The notes beneath the pieces were generated by a model. It did not search any database. It was not told where the DNA came from and was given only the letters and a program-made list of their open reading frames with translations. The translations under genes were made by a program, and so were the position numbers. A DNA stretch of 64,000 bases, taken from the NCBI RefSeq assembly GCF_002943565.1, contig NZ_PJCH01000001.1, positions 512,606-576,605 on the forward strand. The letters run 5' to 3'. Below are positions 17,003 to 24,999 of the stretch, one piece after another. Source of the DNA: Hyphococcus luteus (GTDB lineage: Bacteria; Pseudomonadota; Alphaproteobacteria; Caulobacterales; Parvularculaceae). How positions within the stretch are numbered: position 1 is the first letter of the stretch; the number at the start of each line of letters is the position of its first letter.

Positions 17003-18760
17003 TTAATCGCAGAGTTCCAACGCTTGTTCGGCGTAGAAGTTCAGGCGCGCGATAAATTTCGGCAAGAACTTCTCCAAAACCTCTCCTTTCGGCAAAAACG
17101 GATTCATGAACACACATCTGATCAAGCTGAGCTTGCCATCATCCAAGGCCATCTCGTGGCGCTTGGCGTGCGCCTCAACTAAACGGCAATAATTTTCAAC
17201 ATCGAAAACAGTTTTTGACACAGAAAAACTCGGGTCTTTCTGGAACAGACCGAAGACATAATCCGTGCGCTTATTACTATAAGACAGACTGTCGCCCTTC
17301 TTGCCTATTGAAAAACACAAAATGTTCGTATCGGCAGGCTCCAATACCGCAACATTTTTGCACTGCGAAGTTATCGCTTTTGCAAATATGCGGCGCGCGT
17401 TTATGGTGCTCGCCATAAATGCGCCAAAACAATCCGGTTCAAATCCCATTGTTCGCCCACTCAACCATGTCGCTGCTGCGCCTGCAGCTGTACGTGAGCC
17501 TTCGATCGTACTCTGCCATTTATCGCCAATTTCCGCTCGGTCTATATAAGGAGCATTAAAAGTAGACGCAGTGTACAAACGCTCGTCACGCGTGAGGAAT
17601 GCGCCACACGCATATGGGACGTAACCGAGTTTATGAGGATCAATTGTCACAGAATCTGCAAGCCTGATTGCTTTCAATGCGGCGCTTCTTCCATCGTCTA
17701 AAATTTTCTCTAACTCGCTTCCTAGCATTGAACAAAAATAGCCGCCGTAAGCCGCGTCCACATGATGCCAGATATGAATTCCGTTAAGCCTATATTCGTT
17801 CAGAACGCTGGTGACGCTGTCTATGGGATCAATTTCCCCGGCCTCGGTCGTTCCCGCCACGCTCACGACCGCTATTATTGGTCTGTCCTCCCGGCGCGCC
17901 TTTTCTATCAGTGTCTGGAGTTCTCCCATATCCAGCCGCCCCTCATTATCAAGCGGAGCATTCCAAAGCGACTCCTCGCCAAGGTGAAAAATGTTTGCAG
18001 CCTTACGCCATGAAAAGTGTTTACTCCCCGGAGTGATCAATACCGGGCCCCGATAGGAGCGGCGTGAACATTTCGAAATACGTTCGGCAATCTCAAGCGG
18101 ATTGCATAAAACACTGCTAGCTGCCCGGGTAGCCAGTTCCGATGTCGCATCGCGCAAACGAAGCCTATCAAACGCGGCCCAGCCCATATGTGCGGATTCA
18201 AATGCGCTAAACGGCATCCGTGATTTTTCTGCTGCGACTAACCCAAGAGCAAGCGCGTGATCAATCCGATACCTCGCTCGCCATACCGCCTCAAAATTCG
18301 CTATCGTGCCGCCACTTGTGAAGTGGCCCTGAGCTTTAGCCGAATTGAAACCTATCATATCTGCGAGCATGGCAATGGCTTCAACCTCCACGCGAGCGCC
18401 AACCCGAGAGACCTCCCGCGATGTATTGTTGGGATTGTGAAGCAACGCAGCAAGATGTCCGAATAGCGCCGGGAGAGAAGCTTCTGACAGCATGTGGCTT
18501 AGATAGCGCGGTGTGAAGGTAGGCGTTTCGGCAAGCAGCATGTCGCACAATGCTTTTAAAGCAGTATGAAGCCTTTCGTTTTCTATTGAGAATTTTTCTG
18601 ACTTACGCTCTGCATCTGAAATAACATTATCATCATCTGGAAAACGCTCGGAACGCCAATCGAACCAGTGCCTCAAAATTTCGTCAAAAGCTCGCCTGAC
18701 GCTGTCGGCGTTTTCAGATTTCGCGCCAAGGAAGTAAGCTTCAATGGACATAGCCGCCAT
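17003..18760 (-). CDS. Group II PLP-dependent amino-acid decarboxylase
   Basis: A decarboxylase of the glutamate/tyrosine/aspartate type, about 585 residues. The PLP lysine is in TIDPHKLGYVPYACG, the cofactor-contacting Asp in HVDAAYGGYF, and the N-terminal half has the SGGTIANFEAVW glycine loop (FTSGGT). The substrate cannot be assigned: the length fits the tyrosine/L-aspartate decarboxylase branch rather than the glutamate branch. A perfect FNR box sits upstream. With the box at -41.5, transcription would begin near 18782, so ATG 18787 would be untranscribed and ATG 18760 (AGGAC 9 bases before it) is the likely start. Amino-acid decarboxylation consumes protons. Confidence 0.84.
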   Translation of the reverse strand: MAAMSIEAYFLGAKSENADSVRRAFDEILRHWFDWRSERFPDDDNVISDAERKSEKFSIENERLHTALKALCDMLLAETPTFTPRYLSHMLSEASLPALFGHLAALLHNPNNTSREVSRVGARVEVEAIAMLADMIGFNSAKAQGHFTSGGTIANFEAVWRARYRIDHALALGLVAAEKSRMPFSAFESAHMGWAAFDRLRLRDATSELATRAASSVLCNPLEIAERISKCSRRSYRGPVLITPGSKHFSWRKAANIFHLGEESLWNAPLDNEGRLDMGELQTLIEKARREDRPIIAVVSVAGTTEAGEIDPIDSVTSVLNEYRLNGIHIWHHVDAAYGGYFCSMLGSELEKILDDGRSAALKAIRLADSVTIDPHKLGYVPYACGAFLTRDERLYTASTFNAPYIDRAEIGDKWQSTIEGSRTAAGAAATWLSGRTMGFEPDCFGAFMASTINARRIFAKAITSQCKNVAVLEPADTNILCFSIGKKGDSLSYSNKRTDYVFGLFQKDPSFSVSKTVFDVENYCRLVEAHAKRHEMALDDGKLSLIRCVFMNPFLPKGEVLEKFLPKFIARLNFYAEQALELCD

Positions 18761-18816
18761 AATATCATGCGTCCTATATACGCCCACTATTATTTACATT
18801 TTTCAATCGCGACCGC

Positions 18817-18830
18817 TTGATGCAAATCAA
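18817..18830. promoter_or_regulatory. Perfect FNR/Anr box
   Basis: TTGATGCAAATCAA matches the FNR consensus TTGAT-N4-ATCAA at all ten positions. It lies about 57 bases before the chosen start of the PLP decarboxylase. This spacing fits activation from a -41.5 site with a leader of about 22 bases. Confidence 0.82.
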
Positions 18831-19258
18831 GATGATACGCAGATAGCCCGCCAAGCTGCCGTGAGGCTAAGTCGATGCCAGCAGCGAAGGCATATCATAT
18901 AAAACCAAAATAATAATGAAATTTCATGTTTTGAAGGCCTGATTTCAAAGGTCGGGAATACAACCGGATTTCTTGAAACCGTTCGCGGCCAAAATGGCAG
19001 GTTAAAGCGAGCTATGCCGGCGAGAAAAATTTTCGATGGGGGGCTATTCGGATAATGGACAGAAATCTCGCTTAAGGCGAATGCCTCGCGACGGAGCAAA
19101 ACTCTTGCGCAGTTACTTGTGCACCAGGCCTGAAGCACGACTTTTCTACCACGCTGGCAACATACTTTATTGTGCTAGATCACACCATGCCCGCCGATGT
19201 CACGCGAAAACGCAAAGCGTTGTCGCGGTTTCGTGACCTTGAAACCGTGACATAGGCG
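18831..19258. other. Intergenic stretch, no supported gene; one hairpin
   Basis: Between the FNR box and the DUF454 gene I see no credible coding region. A 7-bp stem (CGGTTTC at 19226-19232 pairing with GAAACCG at 19241-19247, 8-base loop) lies 12 bases beyond the end of the DUF454 gene. It could end the long nar transcript, although no T-run follows. Confidence 0.4.
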
Positions 19259-19612
19259 TTAACTGTTACGGCGTGTAACGACAAAAACAGCCGCACCAAC
19301 CATAATCGATATTGCCGCCGCTTTTGCTATGCTTGGCGCATCTCCGGCGGCAATAATCCATATGGAAATCGCCATGGCTACAAGCGCAACAATCTTGGCC
19401 CGCACGGGTATAGCACCTGTTTCTCTCCATGCTCTTATAGGCGCTCCCAGGCGGGGATGGGTGACAAGATAGCTTTCGAACCTTGGCGATGAACGCGCAA
19501 AACATGCGGCCGCCGCGATTAACAACGGCGTCCCAGGGAGCAAAGGCAGGACCAGCCCAGCAACCCCCAAGGGGACAAGCACGAGCCCGAGAATCAGGAA
19601 GGCTGTTCTCAT
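19259..19612 (-). CDS. DUF454/YbaN-family inner-membrane protein
   Basis: A 117-residue membrane protein. The family motif GLVLPLLPGTPLLIAAAACFARSSPRFESYL is split here as the LPLLPGTP core and CFARSSPRFE. Two C-terminal helices follow. DUF454 proteins such as YbaN have no defined biochemical role but often sit with haem or respiratory genes. It is the last gene in the run after narI, 50 bases past the CopD-like gene, and probably ends the nar operon. Confidence 0.78.
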   Translation of the reverse strand: MRTAFLILGLVLVPLGVAGLVLPLLPGTPLLIAAAACFARSSPRFESYLVTHPRLGAPIRAWRETGAIPVRAKIVALVAMAISIWIIAAGDAPSIAKAAAISIMVGAAVFVVTRRNS

Positions 19613-19662
19613 AGAATCAAGCCATAATTCGAATCATATTTCCCTGGAAGGACAGTTCAGAA

Positions 19663-20199
19663 CTACATCCCATGCGCGCCCAGCACCGCCGCGCAGATTG
19701 TTACAAGGCTGACGCTCAACAGCGCCCAGTGAGGACGTTGAACCAGCGCAATGGCGCTATCAGGCAAACGCTTGGCCTTGCGAAGAGACCATGCATGGAG
19801 AAAGAGCGGCTCGGCTACAAACAGGGCAACCGTGAAAACGGTCAGGACCAGTACCATCGCATGCATCCACCAGTAACCGGAATCCAAAAAGCGATCCCAG
19901 GCGCCGAGACGATGGGTCATATAAACTCCTGTAGCCCCAGCCAGCGTAACGAAAATTTTTGTCTGCCCGGCAAACCGGCCCTCGGCCCGTTCGAAGAGCG
20001 TTATGCGCCTCTTCGGCTCTTTCAGCCGCGCCACAGCGGGAAGTATCACCGCTGTGACCATGGAAACGCCTCCGATCCAATGAACAACGGCGAGAATGTG
20101 TAATGCGCGGGCGATTGTGACGTCTAAATTCCGATAACGGCGCCTTTCAGTCCTGTTCAAATTGTCACTTCTGGTACACTCTAGAGAACGATGGTCCAC
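19663..20199 (-). CDS. Four-helix CopD-like membrane protein (copy 2)
   Basis: A paralogue of the protein at 12018-12494, with the same His-bearing helices: ARALHILAVVHWIGGVSM, YWWMHAMVLVL and the terminal VLGAHG. It has an N-terminal extension of about 28 charged residues not seen in the other copy. The GTG start at 20199 lies 4 bases after the hemerythrin stop, with AAGGCGG 7 bases upstream. As part of the nar transcript it may handle haem, copper or electrons in nitrate or nitrite metabolism; this is inference. Confidence 0.66.
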   Translation of the reverse strand: MDHRSLECTRSDNLNRTERRRYRNLDVTIARALHILAVVHWIGGVSMVTAVILPAVARLKEPKRRITLFERAEGRFAGQTKIFVTLAGATGVYMTHRLGAWDRFLDSGYWWMHAMVLVLTVFTVALFVAEPLFLHAWSLRKAKRLPDSAIALVQRPHWALLSVSLVTICAAVLGAHGM

Positions 20200-20203
20200 T
20201 TCC

Positions 20204-20776
20204 CTACCGCCTTCGCGCTTTTAGCAAGTCTGCGAGAACGCCAAGTTCATTTTCCCTCAGCCGAACGCGCGCGATCGGCAACAAGACGCCGTTTTCGAGC
20301 GCCAGATGCTGACGGATATGCTCCGCGAACATCCGCAACCGGCGTTTGTCGTTTACGCCCAGCTGCTTGTCTGAAACGCTTTTTGTGAGGATCGCGGTCG
20401 CCGTTTCCAGACTGGCCTCATCTTCGCGGTGCTCATCCTCCAGCCGGGCGAGAATGCGTTCAACATTATCTTCCGGCAGACAGTGCTCCCGCAACATAGG
20501 AAATAGCGCCAGCTCTTCGTCCCCGATATGAAGAGCAAAATCTGTTTCAAGGAAGGTGAGAAGCGCATGCACGCCTTCGCCGTCAAACTCGCCATCGGCA
20601 AGCATCGTCAATATCGATGCGGCCTCCCGCTGCCGGTGATGTTCGGCGAAAATAAAATCCAGTGGACTGTCGATCAGGTCCGCCGGCATCGGTTCAATAG
20701 CCCAGAGGTCATCGGCACGTCTTTTGTCTCCCCTGCTAGGGGAAAAATGGACGTTAGTCGTATTTGGAGCCGTCAT
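20204..20776 (-). CDS. Hemerythrin-like HHE domain protein
   Basis: A 190-residue four-helix protein with di-iron ligands in the hemerythrin pattern: FAEHHRQRE, FALHIGDEELALFPML, DEHREDE and FAEHIRQHLALENGVLLP. Proteins of this type bind oxygen or NO or repair iron-sulfur clusters (YtfE/DnrN-like), though cysteine-rich YtfE features are absent. AGGAG precedes the ATG. It lies inside the nar operon between the porin and the CopD-like gene, which favours a role in NO or oxygen protection of nitrate reduction. Confidence 0.82.
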   Translation of the reverse strand: MTAPNTTNVHFSPSRGDKRRADDLWAIEPMPADLIDSPLDFIFAEHHRQREAASILTMLADGEFDGEGVHALLTFLETDFALHIGDEELALFPMLREHCLPEDNVERILARLEDEHREDEASLETATAILTKSVSDKQLGVNDKRRLRMFAEHIRQHLALENGVLLPIARVRLRENELGVLADLLKARRR

Positions 20777-20792
20777 AACCTAACTCCTGTCG

Positions 20793-22040
20793 CTAATACT
20801 GAAACCGTAAGGAAGCCCAGACTAGGCTGCGATCGGCGAAAGCGCCGGCGCCATCATAGACCGCACCTTTCACCTCTGCCGACCAATGCTTCCTGAAATT
20901 AATCGCAAGGCCTGCGTCAAACTCAGCGCCGAAGTCCGTGTCGCCAAGACCGCTTTCGAACTCATGATATGTAGCGAACAACCGCACGTTGTCGGTTTTT
21001 AATAGACCGTCCCAGCTATAGCTGATCGTTCCATAAAGATCCTCAAGACCGGCAGCCGGCGTCGTCAAAAAGACATCAGCAAAACCCTGGAATTTGTGAA
21101 GCGTCGCCAAGGGTGTTGAGAAGCCGATGACGCCGTCGCCGCCAAGGGATTCATATCCCAGTTGCGCCATGAACGGCGCGACGGAAAGGGAGACCTCCCC
21201 GTGAATGTAATCTTCCCTGTAATTGACCGGATTAGCGGCGTAATCCTTTTGCGATGCATATTCGCCGACAACGCCAATCTTGATGCGGGCTGTATCATCA
21301 AGCGCTTCTGAATTCTCATAACGCAGCCCCCAAGTGGCGGATGACAAAGCAGGCGCCTCTTCAAAATCGAACAACAGGCCGTAGCCTTTGAGGCTTCCGA
21401 GCGCGCCCGCGTCATAGGCAACCGAGACGACATGACTGTCGCTGTCAAACTCGCCCAATGGATTGTCATTACCGAAAACCCTGTGCACGCGACTGATATA
21501 AAGATAGTCTACGGTTACACTATCGATGAGCGTCGACGAAATCCGGGCTGCGTCGAATGTCTGCTGGTTCTGACGGAAATCCACCGCGCCGACAAACCGC
21601 TGACTGTTGAGATTGAACCTCTGCCGACCGACGGTGATTGGCGTCTTTTCGATGCCTGTGAAAGTTACATGCGCCCGATTGAGTTCCGTCGCGTCAGGAT
21701 CGGCGATCACCGGAAACTGCATGCGCCCGTTGGTCGTCGAATTGAAATGATCATCCCCGATGGAGGCGACGTTTTCGAACTCGACCAGAAACTTGAAATT
21801 ATAGATTTCCGCCGTTTCGAAACCGAGCCGGGTTCTTATCGTGTTGGCGTAGGCGCCCTCGGAAAACCCGTCCTGGGTCTTGAATTCGAAGCGATAACGA
21901 ACATCAAGCAGGAGCTTGCCGTCTTTAATCGTTGCAATGATCGGACTTTGATCGGTCACCGGCGTCTCGTCTTCGGCAAGAACCGGAGAAGCGACTGACG
22001 CCGACAGCATCAAGGCTAAAACCGCTTCACGAACCGACAT
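20793..22040 (-). CDS. Outer-membrane porin of the alginate-export-like family
   Basis: A 415-residue protein with a signal peptide (cleavage after SPVLA). A beta-barrel follows, ending in LRFQY with the terminal aromatic residue. RYRFEFKTQDGF, TIRTRLGFETAEIYNFKFLVEFENV and VGRQRFNLNSQRFVG are typical of the 'alginate_exp' porin family. GGAG precedes the ATG. It lies 14 bases after narI, so it is likely to admit nitrate or export nitrite rather than alginate; this is inference from context. Confidence 0.75.
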   Translation of the reverse strand: MSVREAVLALMLSASVASPVLAEDETPVTDQSPIIATIKDGKLLLDVRYRFEFKTQDGFSEGAYANTIRTRLGFETAEIYNFKFLVEFENVASIGDDHFNSTTNGRMQFPVIADPDATELNRAHVTFTGIEKTPITVGRQRFNLNSQRFVGAVDFRQNQQTFDAARISSTLIDSVTVDYLYISRVHRVFGNDNPLGEFDSDSHVVSVAYDAGALGSLKGYGLLFDFEEAPALSSATWGLRYENSEALDDTARIKIGVVGEYASQKDYAANPVNYREDYIHGEVSLSVAPFMAQLGYESLGGDGVIGFSTPLATLHKFQGFADVFLTTPAAGLEDLYGTISYSWDGLLKTDNVRLFATYHEFESGLGDTDFGAEFDAGLAINFRKHWSAEVKGAVYDGAGAFADRSLVWASLRFQY

Positions 22041-22054
22041 TTCACTTGCTCCTT

Positions 22055-22762
22055 TTATTCGGCCGCCGTTGCGCGCGGATTTCGCGTTCTCACCAGCTGG
22101 TATCCGCGCCGGCCGAGATACCAGACCGGCGCCGACAGCATGTGAACGAGACGGGTGAAGGGAAAAACGAGAAAGATCGTCAGCCCCAGAAAAAGGTGCG
22201 CCTTGAAGATCGGGTGCACATCGGCGACTAATTCAGCCGCGCCGGCGCGGAAGGTTAAAATCCGTTGCGCCCATTCCATGAACTTGACCATCTCGTGACC
22301 GTCCAGGTGTTGGAGCGAAACGAAAATGGTCGACAGGCCCAAGAGAAGCTGCGTGAACAAAATCAAGAGGATCGACGTATCGCCGAAACTCGACGTCGCC
22401 CGGATGCGCGCATCGAACAGCCTGCGGTGAATGAGCAACAAGATGCCGGCAAGGCACATAAGCCCTGCAAGCCCGCCCGCGACAATCGCCAGCAATTGTT
22501 TCGCGCCATGGGAAATCCCGATGGCGTCAAACACCCAGATCGGCGTCAGGAGCCCGACAAAGTGTCCGACAAAAATAACCAGGATGCCGACATGAAAAAG
22601 AATGCTCCCGAGGACGAGCTGCTTACGGCGCAATAACTGGCTCGATCCCGAGCGCCAGGAATATTGCCCATGGTCGAAACGCAAAATGTTCCCGACGACA
22701 AACACGGCGAGACAGATATAAGGATAGACGCCGAAGAAGAACTGATTGAGATAATCCGCCAT
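22055..22762 (-). CDS. narI: Respiratory nitrate reductase gamma subunit
   Basis: Di-haem cytochrome b that anchors NarGH and oxidises quinol. Five hydrophobic helices; His residues for the two haems lie in LGSILFHVGILVIFVGHFVG near the second helix and in the C-terminal helices (VHPIFKAHLFLG, FTRLVHML). ATG 22762 (MADYLNQFFFG) is the start because AAGGAG lies just upstream, inside the narJ 3' end. It gives 235 residues, the normal length; the longer open frame is not used. Confidence 0.94.
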   Translation of the reverse strand: MADYLNQFFFGVYPYICLAVFVVGNILRFDHGQYSWRSGSSQLLRRKQLVLGSILFHVGILVIFVGHFVGLLTPIWVFDAIGISHGAKQLLAIVAGGLAGLMCLAGILLLIHRRLFDARIRATSSFGDTSILLILFTQLLLGLSTIFVSLQHLDGHEMVKFMEWAQRILTFRAGAAELVADVHPIFKAHLFLGLTIFLVFPFTRLVHMLSAPVWYLGRRGYQLVRTRNPRATAAE

Positions 22763-22764
22763 GG

Positions 22765-23472
22765 TCAGCTCCTTGCGGTTCTGGCGATGTCGCCCGGCGC
22801 CTCGCCGGCGTTCATCCGGTCGAGCATCTGACTGACTTTCGGACAACCGGCGTCTCCCGGCCCGAACGTGACCGGCTGATCTTCCCAGGCGGCGTCTAAT
22901 CCTTCGAGATCATGCGGGTCGTCATCCGGCGCCTTGCGCAAATCTTCGAGTTCGCGCTCGGAAGGCGCTTCGCCCGCAATCGCTTCAAGCGCGCGAAAGA
23001 CCGATGTATAAGGCGTATTGCGTTTCTCGATCCGTTCTTTCAGCGCTGCGATGACGCTCAAGGGCTCATTCAGCAAAGCCCGCGCCTCCTCTACCGGCAG
23101 CGTAGAAAGATATTCGAGGAACAGCGGCAGAAAATCCGGTAGTTCGTTGGAACCGATTTCAAGCCCGCCTTGCGCATAAAGCGTTTTCAGATCGACCATG
23201 GCCTGTCCGCGATCGCGAGACTCGCCGTGGACATGTTCGAACAAATAAAGCGAAAGCGAACGCGTGCGATCGAACAGGAAGACATAACGCTCCTGCAATT
23301 CATAAAGATCGAGCGTCTCAAAATCGTCAATCAACCGGTCGATCTGTCGCAGCGCCCAGGCAGGCGTCAGTTTCTCATCATGGATCGCTCTGCGGATTTC
23401 CGCCGCCGCGTCTTTAATCTCTTGCGTCGGATAAGACAGAAGTGCGCTCAAAGCCTTGTAAGTGTTTGACAT
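22765..23472 (-). CDS. narJ: Nitrate reductase assembly chaperone
   Basis: Cytoplasmic chaperone of the TorD/NarJ type, 235 residues, needed for molybdenum cofactor insertion into NarG and for membrane attachment. MSNTYKALSALLSYPTQEI and YVFLFDRTRSLSLYLFEHVHGESRDRGQAM are characteristic of NarJ, as is LPDFLPLFLEYLS. It lies 9 bases after narH and 2 bases before narI. Confidence 0.93.
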   Translation of the reverse strand: MSNTYKALSALLSYPTQEIKDAAAEIRRAIHDEKLTPAWALRQIDRLIDDFETLDLYELQERYVFLFDRTRSLSLYLFEHVHGESRDRGQAMVDLKTLYAQGGLEIGSNELPDFLPLFLEYLSTLPVEEARALLNEPLSVIAALKERIEKRNTPYTSVFRALEAIAGEAPSERELEDLRKAPDDDPHDLEGLDAAWEDQPVTFGPGDAGCPKVSQMLDRMNAGEAPGDIARTARS

Positions 23473-23481
23473 GCAGTCCTC

Positions 23482-24999
23482 CTACGCTTTTTCTTTTGCG
23501 GCGCTTTTGGCGAATAGCCCGGTCCACTCGATGGCGCGTTTGGGTTCGCCGCAGCCATCCCCGAAACTGAATCCGCATTCGCCGCGAAGGTCGTAGGCAT
23601 CTTCGGCGTATTCACGGTGCGTTGTGGGGATGACGAAACGGTCTTCGTAATTGGCGATCGCCATCAGGCGGTACATCTCGTCAATCTGGCCGCCCGTCAT
23701 GCCGACTTTGCCGGGGAGCGTTTCGTCCGCATCGCCTTCATAGTGTTTCGATCGCATGTAGGCGCGCATGGCGATCAGCTTTTCGAGCGCCCTGGCGACG
23801 GGCTCCTCATCGCCCGCCGTCAACAGATTGGCGAGATACTGCATGGGGATGCGAAGGTCGCGGACATTCGGCATCGCGCCTTTTTCACCGAAGGCGCCGG
23901 CCTCGGCCATCGACTGGATGGGCGACAAGGGCGGCACATACCAGACCATGGGAAGCGTGCGATATTCCGGATGCAGCGGAAATGCGATTTTCCACTCCAT
24001 CGCCATTTTCCAGATCGGCGATTTTTTCGCCGCGTCCAGCCAGGCTTCCGGGACCCCATCCTTACGGGCCTGGGCTTGCACCTCTGGATCGTTAGGATCG
24101 AGAAAAAGGTCGAGATGGCTCTGATAAAGGTCCGTTTCCTTTTCGACGCTCGCCGCTTCTTCGATCCGGTCGGCGTCGTAAAGGACGACGCCAAGATAGC
24201 GAATGCGGCCCACGCAGGTTTCAGAACATACGGTCGGCTGGCCAGCCTCAAGGCGCGGATAGCAAAGCGTGCACTTTTCCGACTTGCCAGTGTTCCAGTT
24301 ATAATAGATTTTTTTGTAAGGGCAGCCTGAAACGCACATCCGCCAGCCGCGGCACTTGTTCTGGTCGATCAGAACGACGCCGTCTTCTTCGCGTTTATAG
24401 ATGGCGCCGGAAGGGCATACCGCGACGCAGGCCGGGTTAAGGCAGTGCTCGCAAAGCCGAGGCAGATACATCATGAATGTATTTTCGAACTGGCCGTAAA
24501 TTTGTTTCTCGACCTTCTCGAAATTGTAGTCCGCCGACCGCTTGGAAAACTCGCCGCCTAAAATCTCTTCCCAATTCGGCCCTTTTCGAATCTTCTCTAT
24601 TCTTTCGCCTGAAATCAGCGAACGCGGGCGCGCTGTTGGCGCAGTCTTCATTTTTGGCGCTTTTTGCAGGTGCTCGTAGTCAAAGGTAAACGGCTCATAG
24701 TAGTCGTCGATTTCCGGCAGGTCCGGATTGGCGAATATCTTCGACAATACGCCGAGCTTGCCGCCCATTTTCGGCTGGATTTTGCCGTTCTTTTTGCGCT
24801 CCCAGCCGCCGTTCCAGCGGGCTTGGTCCTCCCAGTCGTCAGGATAGCCAATCCCCGGTTTCGTTTCGACATTATTGAACCAGGCGTATTCAACGCCCTC
24901 GCGGCTCGTCCAAACGTTTTTACAGGTCACGGAACACGTATGGCACCCGATGCACTTATCGAGATTGAGCACCATGGAAATTTGGGCGCGGACTTTCAT
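23482..24999 (-). CDS. narH: Respiratory nitrate reductase beta subunit
   Basis: Electron-transfer subunit carrying four iron-sulfur clusters. Visible motifs: CIGCHTCSVTCKN at the N-terminus, CEHCLNPACVAVCP in the middle, CRGWRMCVSGCP (the Trp marks the [3Fe-4S] cluster) and CTLCYPRLEAGQPTVCSETC. At 505 residues it is full length. Its ATG overlaps the narG stop as ATGA, which indicates coupled translation. A short Cys-containing tail (CGFSFGDGCGEPKRA) matches known NarH. Confidence 0.95.
   Translation of the reverse strand: MKVRAQISMVLNLDKCIGCHTCSVTCKNVWTSREGVEYAWFNNVETKPGIGYPDDWEDQARWNGGWERKKNGKIQPKMGGKLGVLSKIFANPDLPEIDDYYEPFTFDYEHLQKAPKMKTAPTARPRSLISGERIEKIRKGPNWEEILGGEFSKRSADYNFEKVEKQIYGQFENTFMMYLPRLCEHCLNPACVAVCPSGAIYKREEDGVVLIDQNKCRGWRMCVSGCPYKKIYYNWNTGKSEKCTLCYPRLEAGQPTVCSETCVGRIRYLGVVLYDADRIEEAASVEKETDLYQSHLDLFLDPNDPEVQAQARKDGVPEAWLDAAKKSPIWKMAMEWKIAFPLHPEYRTLPMVWYVPPLSPIQSMAEAGAFGEKGAMPNVRDLRIPMQYLANLLTAGDEEPVARALEKLIAMRAYMRSKHYEGDADETLPGKVGMTGGQIDEMYRLMAIANYEDRFVIPTTHREYAEDAYDLRGECGFSFGDGCGEPKRAIEWTGLFAKSAAKEKA

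Noticed and set aside
17405..17430. GGTTCAAATCC resembling a tRNA T-loop
   Set aside because: It lies inside the decarboxylase coding sequence and has no matching acceptor or anticodon stems around it. No tRNA was found in the window.
18827..19138. Leftward frame between the decarboxylase and DUF454 genes
   Set aside because: No ribosome-binding site and no recognisable protein. It also overlaps the FNR-box promoter region.
23617..24330. Rightward frame opposite narH
   Set aside because: narH is certain from its cluster motifs, and the opposite frame has no ribosome-binding site or protein pattern.
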